Assembly (NCBI GenBank): GCA_024643325.1
Contig: JAHEND010000001.1
Span: 62,001 to 126,000 of the forward strand
Direction: 5' to 3'
DNA length: 64,000 nucleotides
Origin: Sediminicola sp.
GTDB lineage: Bacteria; Bacteroidota; Bacteroidia; Flavobacteriales; Flavobacteriaceae
Part shown: positions 8,210-17,521 of the stretch, piece by piece
How the letters are laid out: each line of letters starts with the position of its first letter
Position numbering within the stretch: the first letter of the stretch is position 1
The notes under the pieces: generated by a model
Told to the model about the DNA's origin: nothing
What the model saw: only the letters and a program-made list of their open reading frames with translations
The model's database searches: none
Program-made: the position numbers and the translations under genes

Positions 8210-9451
8210 CTAAACTGTTTCTACATTTAAGGTTTTAGCAGCACTATTTTTAGCGCGCTTTAAACGTTTTTTAATATTTCCTTGAACTACGTAATGGTCA
8301 ATCGTAGGTGCAAATACATTCATCAATAGAATGGCTAAGAACACCCCTTCAGGATAAGCTGGATTAAACACCCTAATGAGCACAGAGATAAACCCTATAA
8401 AGAATCCATAGTACCATTTTCCTTTATTGGTTTGAGAACCCGTTACAGGATCTGTAGCCATATAAACAATACCAAAGGCTAAACCTCCTACAATTAAATG
8501 TTGCCAGAAAGCAAAACTCATAAGTCCATAAAATTTACTGCTTTCTGTGATCCATCCAGCGTCTACTACACCATTAAAGATTAATCCCATTGTCAATGCA
8601 CCCAATATAGCACTGAGCATAATTCTCCAACTGGCAATCTTAGTGAACACTAAAAATAAGCCCCCCAATAATATCAGGAAAGTAGAGGTTTCACCAACTG
8701 AACCTGGTATAAATCCAAAGAACATATCTGAGATTGAATAGGTGTATTCAGATCCCCTCCCCTGCGCTAAATAGCCTAGGATGGTCTCCCCTGAAATGGC
8801 ATCTGGGGTTCCAGCTCTCTCTACGGCTTGGTGTACCCAAACTTTGTCTCCACTCATCCAAGTAGGATAGGCAAAGAACAAGAAGGCCCTAATTGTTAAG
8901 GCTGGGTTTAAAATATTCATTCCTGTTCCTCCAAAGACCTCTTTTCCAATCACAACGCCAAATACCACTGCCACAGCTAACATCCATAAAGGAGTATCTA
9001 CTGGCACAATAAGAGGCACTAACATTCCTGTAACCAAATACCCTTCTTCTACTTCATGACCTTTAATCACAGCGAAAACGAATTCTACTGCTAGACCCAC
9101 ACCATAAGATACCACCACCAAAGGAAGAATCGTTAAGGCACCCATCCAGAAATTGTCAAACGTGAGAAAGTTTCCTAAAATATCTAGGGTTCTTGGGGTT
9201 CCATTGGCTGCATCAATCGCTGAATAATGTTGGTAACCTGCATTGAACATACCAAAAAGCAACACAGGAATAAGGGCTGTAATGACCGTATTCATGGTTC
9301 TCTTTAAATCATCTGCTGCTCTAACATGAGCACCAGAATGAGTGGTTTCATTAGGAGTGTACAAGAAAGTATGCAATGCATTAAAAGCAGGAGCAATCTT
9401 CTTTCCTTTTAATTGCTCTTTAATTTCGTGTAATTTGTTCTTAAAGCTCAT
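8210..9451 (-). CDS. nqrB: Na+-translocating NADH:quinone reductase subunit B
   Basis: NqrB is the main membrane subunit of the sodium pump and carries covalent FMN and riboflavin in the characterised Vibrio enzyme. The 413-residue protein has many hydrophobic helices and the family segments GKEVFGGTGMNILNPAL (near residue 169) and FGIVYMATDPVTG. The flavinylation site reads PDAISGETILG with the acceptor at Thr223. The residue before it is Glu222, where the usual motif has alanine. The gene follows nqrA by one base. Identity is certain; the variant acceptor site is discussed among the findings. Confidence 0.97.
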   Translation of the reverse strand: MSFKNKLHEIKEQLKGKKIAPAFNALHTFLYTPNETTHSGAHVRAADDLKRTMNTVITALIPVLLFGMFNAGYQHYSAIDAANGTPRTLDILGNFLTFDNFWMGALTILPLVVVSYGVGLAVEFVFAVIKGHEVEEGYLVTGMLVPLIVPVDTPLWMLAVAVVFGVVIGKEVFGGTGMNILNPALTIRAFLFFAYPTWMSGDKVWVHQAVERAGTPDAISGETILGYLAQGRGSEYTYSISDMFFGFIPGSVGETSTFLILLGGLFLVFTKIASWRIMLSAILGALTMGLIFNGVVDAGWITESSKFYGLMSFAFWQHLIVGGLAFGIVYMATDPVTGSQTNKGKWYYGFFIGFISVLIRVFNPAYPEGVFLAILLMNVFAPTIDHYVVQGNIKKRLKRAKNSAAKTLNVETV

Positions 9452-9452
9452 A

Positions 9453-10802
9453 TTAACCTATTTCTTTTTGTAAAAAGTCTAATCCTTCTCTTATAATCTG
9501 CTGGTGCGGTTGTTTCGAAATACAGACAAATTCTGTTAAGGCAAAGTCTTCTGGGGCTACCTCATATAAACCTAAGTTTTCCATCTCATCCAAATCCTTC
9601 ACCAAACAAGCCTTTAAAAGTTGTAATGGATATATATCTAAAGGGAATACTTCTTCATAACCTCCAGTCACTACAAAAGCTCTGTGCTCTCCATTAGTAT
9701 TAGTATCTAGGTCATATTTCTTTTTAGGAAATAACCAAGAAAAAGTCAAAGCTCTGGTGGTAGACACCTTATTAAAAACTGGCTTATTCCAACCAAAAAA
9801 CTCATAATCATCTCCCTCTGTAAGTGCCACTACACAATTATTTTTATAGCCTAAATGACCTTCAGAGCTGCATATATTTCCAGTAAGTACGTCTCCATTT
9901 ACTAGTCTAAAGTTGTCTGAATTAATTCCTGCAATCTTTAATATTGGCGCTAATTCTGCACCAATAAGTGCTGTAAAATATTGTGGATTTTCTACCACCG
10001 AACCGCCTAATGCAAAAGTCCTGGAAGCATTGAAAATTCCTGTTTCCAAAAGATTTCCTAAGATCAATAAGTCCTGAGCGGCTACTGTCCAAACGACCTC
10101 TCCTTTATTGATAGGATCAATTTTATTAATCTGAGTACCCACCAAGCCAGCAGGATGCGGACCAGAAACGGTATGCACTTCGCAGTCCATTAGACCTGCC
10201 ATTGGGGCATCTTTACCAGAAACGGATACATGTACTTTACCTGATGTTAAGGCTGCTAAAGCAGTTATTGCCTTTTGCAATAGAACCTCTTGGCCTGCAA
10301 GTACATAATCTAAATCTGCTGCTAGTGGTGCCGTGTTATGGGCTGATATAAAAATAGCCTTGGGCGATTGTGATGGGTCTGCCACCACATCATATGGTCT
10401 TTGCTTTACAAAAGGCCAAAAGCCACTCGCCAGCAAGTAACTTTTAATTTCTTCTGAAGATGCTTTAGATAGATCTAAAACTGGATGAGCTATAGGTGTT
10501 TGATCTGCTCCAGGATTTACCGTTAAAGAAATAATTCTCCTTCTAGCACCACGCTCTACTGAAGTAAGTACACCGCTTACGGGAGAAACCACCTTAACAG
10601 CCTCGTTGTTTTTATCAAAAAACAAGGGTGCTCCAGCTTTAACCTCGCCACCTTCTTTAACAATTAGTTTAGGTGTTAAACCGTGAAAATCTTCTAATGA
10701 AATCTTATACGTTGCACTTAGCTTGGTTGGATTGGTTTGTGCCTTTGCAGCACCTACCAATTTAATATCCAATCCTTTTTTAATTCGGATGTCTTTAGAC
10801 AT
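9453..10802 (-). CDS. nqrA: Na+-translocating NADH:quinone reductase subunit A
   Basis: NqrA is the cytoplasmic-side subunit of the Nqr complex, implicated in quinone binding. The 449-residue protein starts with the conserved KKGLDIKLVGAA segment and contains GLTPKLIVKEGGEVKAGAPLFF, a biotinyl/lipoyl-like fold typical of the family. The C-terminal half has the usual FALGGSVVENPQYF and GEHRAFVVTGGYEEVFPLDIYP regions. It is the first gene of the operon, and a perfect TAnnTTTG box lies 35 bases upstream of its ATG. It is divergent from the Plug-like gene across a 153-base intergenic region. Confidence 0.97.
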   Translation of the reverse strand: MSKDIRIKKGLDIKLVGAAKAQTNPTKLSATYKISLEDFHGLTPKLIVKEGGEVKAGAPLFFDKNNEAVKVVSPVSGVLTSVERGARRRIISLTVNPGADQTPIAHPVLDLSKASSEEIKSYLLASGFWPFVKQRPYDVVADPSQSPKAIFISAHNTAPLAADLDYVLAGQEVLLQKAITALAALTSGKVHVSVSGKDAPMAGLMDCEVHTVSGPHPAGLVGTQINKIDPINKGEVVWTVAAQDLLILGNLLETGIFNASRTFALGGSVVENPQYFTALIGAELAPILKIAGINSDNFRLVNGDVLTGNICSSEGHLGYKNNCVVALTEGDDYEFFGWNKPVFNKVSTTRALTFSWLFPKKKYDLDTNTNGEHRAFVVTGGYEEVFPLDIYPLQLLKACLVKDLDEMENLGLYEVAPEDFALTEFVCISKQPHQQIIREGLDFLQKEIG

Positions 10803-10837
10803 ATGTTCAATAACCTTAGGTTAATAAAAATTCGGCA

Positions 10838-10845
10838 CAAATTTA
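10838..10845 (-). promoter_or_regulatory. -7 box of the nqr operon promoter
   Basis: The minus strand reads TAAATTTG, a perfect match to the Bacteroidota -7 consensus TAnnTTTG, ending 35 bases before the nqrA ATG. No good TTG is found about 20 bases upstream, so the -33 element is weak. The position in a divergent intergenic region and the length of the implied leader, about 30 bases, support it. Confidence 0.5.
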
Positions 10846-10955
10846 CCACATAAAGAAAAGTTTTCATAATTATTAATGATAAATTTAAGAGATTCGTTTA
10901 ATGGGTTTTAAAAAGACCCTTTTTGTTTATCTTTAGATCATTTAATACCCTCTAA

Positions 10956-12263
10956 ATGTCCGTTTTACTTAAACATTTTAAATTTTTGGGCACCGTACTG
11001 CTCTTGGGGTTTTACTTGCCTTTAACAGCCCAAAGATTGGAAGAAGTGAGTCCTCCAGCTTCACTGAGAACAATTATTTTTAAAAGCGATCAAGAAGACC
11101 AATTTCCTATTGTTAGACTTGGGGAAACCATTCGCCTACAATTCGACGACCTTCAAGCCAACGAGGAAGATTACTTTTTCAAAATCATACACTGTACTGC
11201 ACAATGGACTCCTTCAGATTTACTAAAATCACAATACTTAGATGGATTGGACAACCAGCGTATTACAGACCACAAAAATAGCTACAACACCTTGGTTCCT
11301 TATTCACACTTTAACTTGGAAATACCCAATGAAAATTTACGCCTAAAGCTATCAGGAAATTATATGCTACAAGTCTTTAATACCTATGATGAATTACAAT
11401 TTTCAAGGCGATTTTTAGTCTACGAAGACTTAGTTGAGGTTCAAGCCGCTGTAAAAAGAAGTAGGTCTTTAGCCTCTCTAAACACCAGACAAACTTTAGA
11501 ATTCAGTTTAAACACTCAAAATATTGGATTAAACCATCCTGAGAAGGAATTGGAAGTAGTACTACTCAAAAACTACCAATGGGATACAAAAATTAGTGGT
11601 ATTCAACCCCTTTATAACAATGGTCAAATGCTGGTTTATGACTACGACCAGCAATCCAGTTTTTGGGGTGGTAATGAATATTTAAATTTTGACACCAAGG
11701 ACATGAGGGCTGCCACTGCAGCCATTAAAGAAGTTCATTTAAAAGATATATACGAACATTATTTGTACACCAACACCCCAAGAAACAACAAGCCTTACAC
11801 CTATTTTCCAGATGTAAATGGAGATTTCATACCTAAAACACTTCAGGGCACACTCACAGAAAGAGAAGGAGATTACACTTGGGTGAATTTTAGCCTAAAA
11901 CCAAGTAGCATTGGCAATATGGACACTTATATATATGTGATGGGAAAATTCAACAATTACACCCCTAGCCCAGAATACCTTATGACCTACAATGCAGTGC
12001 AGAATGTGTACCAGGCACGTATTTTATTTAAACAAGGTTTTTACAACTACAGCTATGCACTCTCTTCTAAACCCTTTGAAATTAACACTTATGAAATAGA
12101 AAAAAAAGACGGCCATAGCTTAGATAATTATAGCATAGACGGAAATTTTCATTTCACTGAAAACCAATACCAGATACTGGTATATTTTAAAGGATTCAGA
12201 GACCAACACCAGCGTTTGGTTGGAATAGGGAGCAGCAATTCAAGCACTATAAAAGACCAGTAA
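10956..12263 (+). CDS. type IX secretion system Plug-like protein (DUF5103)
   Basis: The protein has 435 residues, with a signal peptide ending near residue 25 (LPLTAQ). It is rich in aromatic residues and beta-strand patterns, and it looks like the DUF5103 family. A member of this family was found as the Plug protein that closes the periplasmic side of the SprA translocon in Flavobacterium. Typical segments are FKIIHCTAQWTPSDLLKSQY near residue 75 and the C-terminal YILVYFKGF-like end. It should act in the periplasm. It stands alone between nqrA (divergent) and pruA. The family call is fairly firm; the Plug role is by analogy, supported by the sprA gene in the same window. Confidence 0.8.
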   Translation: MSVLLKHFKFLGTVLLLGFYLPLTAQRLEEVSPPASLRTIIFKSDQEDQFPIVRLGETIRLQFDDLQANEEDYFFKIIHCTAQWTPSDLLKSQYLDGLDNQRITDHKNSYNTLVPYSHFNLEIPNENLRLKLSGNYMLQVFNTYDELQFSRRFLVYEDLVEVQAAVKRSRSLASLNTRQTLEFSLNTQNIGLNHPEKELEVVLLKNYQWDTKISGIQPLYNNGQMLVYDYDQQSSFWGGNEYLNFDTKDMRAATAAIKEVHLKDIYEHYLYTNTPRNNKPYTYFPDVNGDFIPKTLQGTLTEREGDYTWVNFSLKPSSIGNMDTYIYVMGKFNNYTPSPEYLMTYNAVQNVYQARILFKQGFYNYSYALSSKPFEINTYEIEKKDGHSLDNYSIDGNFHFTENQYQILVYFKGFRDQHQRLVGIGSSNSSTIKDQ

Positions 12264-12295
12264 GGTAGAGGCTTTTTCAGGCACTTTATTATTTG

Positions 12296-12303
12296 TACTT
12301 TTG
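12296..12303 (+). promoter_or_regulatory. -7 box upstream of pruA
   Basis: TACTTTTG matches TAnnTTTG exactly, and the pruA ATG lies 33 bases downstream. The region about 20 bases upstream is a T run (gctttttc) rather than a clean TTG. It gives pruA its own start after the Plug-like gene. Confidence 0.5.
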
Positions 12304-12336
12304 TAGATAAATAAATTCAAAGATAAAATTACCACT

Positions 12337-13971
12337 ATGGGAAAAGGCTTTTTTCAAGTACCAGTTGCCTACAATGAACCAATTAAATCATACGCTCCTG
12401 GCAGTCCAGAACGCGAAGCAGTTCTAGCACAATACAAATCATACTACAACGGAACCATAGATGTTCCTATGTATATTAATGGTAAGGAAGTAACGACCGG
12501 AAATACCAGAGACATGACACCTCCGCACGACCATAAACACGTTGTTGGACAATACCATGTGGGAGAACAAAAACACGTACAAGAAGCCATAAACACCGCA
12601 CTTGAAGCGAGAACTCAGTGGGCTGCTATGCCATGGGAACAAAGGGCTGCTATATTTTTAAAGGCTGCAGAGCTATTAGCCGGCCCATACAGGGCTAAAA
12701 TTAATGCTGCCACCATGATGGCACAGTCAAAAACCATTCATCAAGCAGAAATAGATGCTGCCTGTGAATTTATAGACTTCTTAAGATTCAACGTGTCTTA
12801 TATGCAAGAAATCTATGAGCAGCAACCAGAATCTGCAGAGGGCATATGGAACCGTGTAGAATATAGACCTCTCGAGGGATTTGTATATGCTATTACTCCT
12901 TTTAATTTCACTGCTATTGCAGGAAACCTTCCAGCAAGTGCTGCCATGATGGGAAATGTTGTGGTTTGGAAACCTTCTGACAGCCAGGTCTTTTCTGCGA
13001 AGGTAATCATAGATGTTTTTGCAGAAGCAGGACTTCCTGCAGGAGTGATTAATGTAGTCTTTGGAGACCCTGTAATGGTTTCCAATACTGTATTGGCAAG
13101 TCCTGATTTCGCAGGATTACACTTCACGGGATCTACCACTGTTTTCAAAGCCCTCTGGAAGCAAATAGGAAACCAAATAGAGACATATAAAACCTATCCA
13201 AGAATTGTGGGAGAAACTGGAGGAAAAGACTTCATTATTGCCCACGCTTCTGCCAACCCACAACAAGTAGCTACTGCTATGGTCAGAGGAGCTTTTGAAT
13301 TTCAGGGACAAAAATGTAGCGCTGCATCTAGAACCTATTTGCCAAAGTCTATTGCTCAAGAGGTTTTAGATTTAGTAAAAAAAGATGTAGCAAGTATGAA
13401 AGCACCGGGTTCGCCTGAGGACATGAGTAACTTTGTTACTGCCGTAATTCACGAAGGATCTTTTGACAAATTAGCGGCTTATATTGATCAGGCAAAGGCT
13501 GACGCCGATGCAGAGGTGATCATTGGAGGGAATTACGATAAATCTAAGGGTTACTTCATTTCTCCAACCGTGATACTGACCACCAACCCTCATTATAAAA
13601 CCATGGAAACAGAACTTTTTGGACCTGTTCTTACGGTATATGTATACGAAGACGCGGCTTGGGAAGACACCTTAAAATTAGTAGACGCTACCTCTGAGTA
13701 CGCATTGACAGGTGCAGTTATTTCTAGGGATCGCTACGCCATTTCTCAAGCTACAGAGGCCTTACAAAATTGCGCCGGGAATTTTTACATCAATGACAAA
13801 CCCACCGGAGCTGTAGTGGGCCAACAACCTTTTGGCGGTGCAAGAGCCTCCGGAACCAATGACAAAGCAGGTTCTGCTCAGAACTTATTGCGTTGGGTGT
13901 CTCCGAGACTTATCAAAGAGACTTTTGTAACACCCATAGATTACAGATATCCGTTTTTAGGAGAATCTTAG
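12337..13971 (+). CDS. pruA: L-glutamate gamma-semialdehyde dehydrogenase (P5C dehydrogenase)
   Basis: The enzyme oxidises glutamate semialdehyde to glutamate with NAD+, the second step of proline breakdown. The 544-residue stand-alone form, without a proline dehydrogenase domain, is the usual one in Bacteroidota. The catalytic Cys327 lies in QGQKCSAASR and the general base Glu293 in GETGGKD. The NAD-binding segment FTGSTTVF is near residue 263. The ATG at 12337 follows a consensus promoter. A bidirectional terminator separates it from the convergent cysM. No prodh gene is adjacent. Confidence 0.97.
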   Translation: MGKGFFQVPVAYNEPIKSYAPGSPEREAVLAQYKSYYNGTIDVPMYINGKEVTTGNTRDMTPPHDHKHVVGQYHVGEQKHVQEAINTALEARTQWAAMPWEQRAAIFLKAAELLAGPYRAKINAATMMAQSKTIHQAEIDAACEFIDFLRFNVSYMQEIYEQQPESAEGIWNRVEYRPLEGFVYAITPFNFTAIAGNLPASAAMMGNVVVWKPSDSQVFSAKVIIDVFAEAGLPAGVINVVFGDPVMVSNTVLASPDFAGLHFTGSTTVFKALWKQIGNQIETYKTYPRIVGETGGKDFIIAHASANPQQVATAMVRGAFEFQGQKCSAASRTYLPKSIAQEVLDLVKKDVASMKAPGSPEDMSNFVTAVIHEGSFDKLAAYIDQAKADADAEVIIGGNYDKSKGYFISPTVILTTNPHYKTMETELFGPVLTVYVYEDAAWEDTLKLVDATSEYALTGAVISRDRYAISQATEALQNCAGNFYINDKPTGAVVGQQPFGGARASGTNDKAGSAQNLLRWVSPRLIKETFVTPIDYRYPFLGES

Positions 13972-13990
13972 TGATATAATACTATTTAAA

Positions 13991-14021
13991 AAAAAGGCCT
14001 CCCATAAGGAGGCTTTTTTTT
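13991..14021. terminator. bidirectional terminator between pruA and cysM
   Basis: The stem GCCTCC / GGAGGC (13997-14002 with 14008-14013) has a five-base loop and is flanked by an A run on the left and an eight-T run on the right. It lies between convergent genes, so it can serve both. The cysM stop codon touches its edge. Confidence 0.88.
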
Positions 14022-14901
14022 AGAACAAACCCGAAGAAAGGTAGCGGTCTCCCCGATCACAAATAATCACGACCACTACACCTTCTTCTAACTCGTTACA
14101 AACTTTTAAGGCGGCACTTACAGCACCTCCTGAACTCATACCAGCAAAAACGCCTTCTTTTTGAGCCAACAGCTTGGTGTGCCTTTCGGCTTCTTGCTGG
14201 TTTACCTCAAGAATACGGTCTACTTTGGAAGGATTAAAAATTTTGGGCAGGTACTCTTGTGGCCATTTTCTAATACCAGGAATGCGAGTACCTTCTTCGG
14301 GTTGAACACCCACAATTTGAATATCACTATTTTGCTCTTTTAGATAAGTAGAAGTTCCCATGATAGTTCCTGTAGTGCCCATAGAAGATATAAAATGTGT
14401 TACTTTTCCCTGAGTGTCACTCCATATCTCAGGACCCGTAGACTTATAATGGGCTTTCCAATTGTCAGGATTTGAAAATTGATTAAAAGAATAATATCCC
14501 TCGTGTAGGACTTTATTTTCTGCATAATCTCTAGCCCCCTCTATGCCTACAGCCTCCGGTGTAAGCGTAACCTTAGCCCCATAGGCTCTCATGGTCTGAA
14601 CCCTTTCAATAGTAGAATTCTCCGGCATGACCAGTTCAATGTTTAATCCGTAAACCGAGGCTATCATAGCAAGTGCAATTCCAGTATTACCACTAGTAGC
14701 CTCAATGAGTGGGGTTTCCTTATTAATTTCTCCACGCTCCAAGGCGTTGAAAATCATATTAAGGGCAGCTCTATCTTTTACACTACCTCCGGGATTCTGA
14801 CCTTCTAATTTAAAAAGGAGTTGTACTCCTGGATTGGTATTTAATACAGAAGATAATACCAAAGGAGTATTTCCTACTAATGAATGAAGCTTATGTGGCA
14901 T
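14020..14901 (-). CDS. cysM: cysteine synthase (O-acetylserine sulfhydrylase), CysM type
   Basis: This PLP enzyme makes cysteine from O-acetylserine and sulfide or thiosulfate. The PLP lysine is Lys42, in NPGGSVKDRA, and the substrate loop TSGNTG is at 69-74. The phosphate-binding glycine loop GTTGTIMG is near residue 175. At 293 residues it is close to the usual CysM length. Its start overlaps the end of cysE by 11 bases, so the enzyme that makes O-acetylserine and the enzyme that uses it are translated together. CysM rather than CysK is favoured by length and by the GGSVKDR form; the split is not certain. Confidence 0.9.
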   Translation of the reverse strand: MPHKLHSLVGNTPLVLSSVLNTNPGVQLLFKLEGQNPGGSVKDRAALNMIFNALERGEINKETPLIEATSGNTGIALAMIASVYGLNIELVMPENSTIERVQTMRAYGAKVTLTPEAVGIEGARDYAENKVLHEGYYSFNQFSNPDNWKAHYKSTGPEIWSDTQGKVTHFISSMGTTGTIMGTSTYLKEQNSDIQIVGVQPEEGTRIPGIRKWPQEYLPKIFNPSKVDRILEVNQQEAERHTKLLAQKEGVFAGMSSGGAVSAALKVCNELEEGVVVVIICDRGDRYLSSGLF

Positions 14902-15682
14902 TGTTTTTTATTTTTATTTCTGGGGTGTGAAATACAGAAGAATTTTCAGGAATAGAATTCGTAATCCATGTATTTCCACCAATAATAGACTGAGCGCCAA
15001 TAACTGTCTTACCACCCAATATAGTAGCGTTGGCGTATATAGTTACCTGATCCTCTATAGTCGGATGTCGTTTTATTTTAGCCATCTCTTTTTTTACAGA
15101 TAGCGCCCCTAAGGTCACTCCCTGGTATATTTTAACTCTATTTTTAATCACAGCGGTTTCTCCAATAACAATACCTGTTCCATGATCAATACAAAAGGAA
15201 TCACCAATACTAGCGCCTGGATGAATATCTATACCTGTTTTACTATGCACATATTCTGTCATCAGTCTGGGTACTAATGGAAAATTTAATTTGTTCAAAG
15301 CATGTGCCAATCTATAAATCGCCACTGCATAAAATCCCGGATAAGACAAATAGACTTCTTCAAGGGTCCTTGAGGCTGGATCACCTGCAAGAATTGCCTT
15401 GGCATCTTTATGAAGTTTTTCTAAAATAAATGGTAAGTCTGACAGATACAACTCACAAATACTTTGGCAGTTAGCTTCAGGCTTCCAACAAGCCAATGCG
15501 ACCATCTCTTCAAAGTGGTTTTGGATGGTTTGTAAACCTTCTAATGCATCTGTTTGGGTGTCAAATAAGACTTTGAATAAAAGGTCTGTAAAATCTTCTG
15601 CTACTTCCTTTAACTTTAAAGATAGAGGGATTTCTCTCTTGTATGCATTTATGGATTCTGCCAAAGTTTTCTGATTTATCAT
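14891..15682 (-). CDS. cysE: serine O-acetyltransferase
   Basis: CysE acetylates serine with acetyl-CoA, the first step of cysteine synthesis. The 263-residue protein has an N-terminal helical part and a C-terminal left-handed beta-helix made of hexapeptide repeats from about residue 160, including DIHPGASIG, IDHGTGIVIGET and GVTLGA. The catalytic His lies in CIDHGTG. It is three bases downstream of rsmG and overlaps cysM, forming an rsmG-cysE-cysM operon. The C-terminus lacks the clear inhibitory tail ending in isoleucine known from enteric CysE, so feedback control may differ. Confidence 0.94.
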   Translation of the reverse strand: MINQKTLAESINAYKREIPLSLKLKEVAEDFTDLLFKVLFDTQTDALEGLQTIQNHFEEMVALACWKPEANCQSICELYLSDLPFILEKLHKDAKAILAGDPASRTLEEVYLSYPGFYAVAIYRLAHALNKLNFPLVPRLMTEYVHSKTGIDIHPGASIGDSFCIDHGTGIVIGETAVIKNRVKIYQGVTLGALSVKKEMAKIKRHPTIEDQVTIYANATILGGKTVIGAQSIIGGNTWITNSIPENSSVFHTPEIKIKNNAT

Positions 15683-15685
15683 GAC

Positions 15686-16321
15686 TCAACCTTTGAATTT
15701 TTGTGGCAGATACACCAATTTTTTGGTTTCAAAGAAGTCTTCTTTGTAATAATCCATTAAAGAGTATATCTGAACGGTTTTGTAGTCTTGCAACTCCTCA
15801 GAAAGGTCCCCTCCTTTCAAATATAACACTCCATTCTTAATAGGGTGCTCTGAAACCTTCTTAATGCGTCCCTTGATCCACCTCATAAAAGTTGGCATAG
15901 CAGCTACCGCCCTACTCACCACAAAATCATATTGGTGCTTGTCTTCCTCTACACGTTGGTGTTTGGCTATGACGTTTTCTAATCCTAAACCAGACACTAC
16001 CTCTTCTACTACCTTAATCTTTTTTCCAATAGCGTCCACTAAGGTGAAGTGGGTTTCAGGAAATATAATAGCGAGGGGTATACCTGGGAATCCACCTCCG
16101 GTACCTACATCTAAAATTTGAGCGCCAGGATTAAATGAAATAAATTTCGCAATGGCTAAAGAATGTAGCACATGCCTCAGATAAAGCTCTTCAATATCTT
16201 TTCTGGAGACTACGTTAATTTTTAGGTTCCAATCCTGATATAAGGCTTCTAGTGCAATAAATTGATTCTGCTGCTGTTGGGTTAAATTTGGGAAATAATC
16301 AAAGATTAATTGAGCCGTCAT
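15686..16321 (-). CDS. rsmG: 16S rRNA (guanine527-N7)-methyltransferase
   Basis: RsmG methylates G527 of 16S rRNA using SAM. The SAM-binding loop DVGTGGGFPG is at residues 71-80, followed by the family segments LVDAIGKKIKVVEE and VVSRAVA. The ATG at 16321 gives a 211-residue protein with a normal N-terminus. An upstream TTG at 16339 would add six residues but is a less likely start. It is the first gene of an operon with cysE and cysM, and it is divergent from the desaturase gene. Confidence 0.96.
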   Translation of the reverse strand: MTAQLIFDYFPNLTQQQQNQFIALEALYQDWNLKINVVSRKDIEELYLRHVLHSLAIAKFISFNPGAQILDVGTGGGFPGIPLAIIFPETHFTLVDAIGKKIKVVEEVVSGLGLENVIAKHQRVEEDKHQYDFVVSRAVAAMPTFMRWIKGRIKKVSEHPIKNGVLYLKGGDLSEELQDYKTVQIYSLMDYYKEDFFETKKLVYLPQKFKG

Positions 16322-16415
16322 GAAGAATATTTTATGCAAAAAAACAACATATTTTATGATTTATAGCAAAAGCTTCCACTCGCTTTAGCGTATATTTACC
16401 ACTTAATACAATTTT

Positions 16416-17516
16416 ATGAAAAAACCCCAAGTAAAATTTTCCAGAAAAGACCCAGGTCAGTTTTTTAAAACACTGAACCAAAGAGTTAATAGTTACTTTA
16501 AAGAAAACAATTTACAAAAAACAGGAAATTGGGCATTGCACCTTAAGACACTTGTCATGTTTACCATTTTCCTAGCGCCTTACTTTTTAATACTCACGCT
16601 TAACTTACCAAACTGGGCTAACTTTCTGTTAACCATAGTAATGGGTGTTGGTATGGCTGGCGTAGGAATGAATGTTATGCATGACGGAAATCACGGCGCC
16701 TACTCCAATAAAAAATGGGTCAATAAACTCATGGGAAGCAGTATTTATATTCTAGCTGGAAATGTGTATAACTGGCAGGTACAACACAATGTACTTCACC
16801 ATACCTATACTAATATTCCAGAACATGACGAAGATTTAGACGCAGGAAGAATTCTTCGTTTTTCAAAACATGCAGACTGGAAAAAGTACCATAAATTCCA
16901 ACATTTATACTCTGTGTTTTTATATGGATTATTGACTTTTAACTGGGCCATTACTACTGACTTCCAACAGATGTACAGGTACACCAAAAGGAAGTTGTCC
17001 TATGGCAAGTTCCCTAACCCAGTGATTAACTGGACCAAATTATTGGTCACTAAAATCATGTATATCGCCATTTGGATTGCCATCCCAATAATTTTTACAG
17101 AAATTGCCTGGTATCAAGTCCTTATTGGATTTTTTGTCATGCATTATGTAGCTGGATTAATACTGAGTATCGTATTTCAATTGGCCCATATCATTGACCA
17201 TGCAGACACCCCTGTTCCAAACGAACAAGGAGATATGAAAAATACCTGGGCTATTCATCAATTGTTTACTACAGTAAATTTTGGCACAAAGAATAGGATC
17301 ATTAATTGGTTTACTGGAGGCTTAAACCATCAGGTTGAACATCATATTTTTCCAAATATTAGTCACGTTCATTACACAAAAATTGCAAAAATTGTGAAAC
17401 AAACGGCAAAAGAGTTTGAATTGCCTTATCACGAGTATAAAACCACCAGAAAAGCCATAATTTCGCATTTCAAACATTTAAAGACGCTAGGTCAAAAACC
17501 GAACCTACAATATTAA
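16416..17516 (+). CDS. membrane fatty acid desaturase
   Basis: This is a membrane di-iron desaturase of 366 residues that should introduce a double bond into an acyl chain at the inner membrane. The three histidine boxes are present: HDGNH (89-93), HNVLHH (124-129) and HQVEHH near residue 310. The QVEHH form of the third box is typical of the acyl-lipid and front-end desaturase group. Four hydrophobic helices lie between the boxes. A near-consensus -7 box, TATATTTA, sits at 16391-16398. The aminotransferase gene follows only five bases later. The regiospecificity cannot be read from the sequence. Confidence 0.93.
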   Translation: MKKPQVKFSRKDPGQFFKTLNQRVNSYFKENNLQKTGNWALHLKTLVMFTIFLAPYFLILTLNLPNWANFLLTIVMGVGMAGVGMNVMHDGNHGAYSNKKWVNKLMGSSIYILAGNVYNWQVQHNVLHHTYTNIPEHDEDLDAGRILRFSKHADWKKYHKFQHLYSVFLYGLLTFNWAITTDFQQMYRYTKRKLSYGKFPNPVINWTKLLVTKIMYIAIWIAIPIIFTEIAWYQVLIGFFVMHYVAGLILSIVFQLAHIIDHADTPVPNEQGDMKNTWAIHQLFTTVNFGTKNRIINWFTGGLNHQVEHHIFPNISHVHYTKIAKIVKQTAKEFELPYHEYKTTRKAIISHFKHLKTLGQKPNLQY

Positions 17517-17521
17517 ACAAC

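Noticed and set aside
16322-16339. The TTG start of rsmG adding six residues
   Set aside because: An ATG at 16321 gives a normal family N-terminus; a TTG is not needed here.
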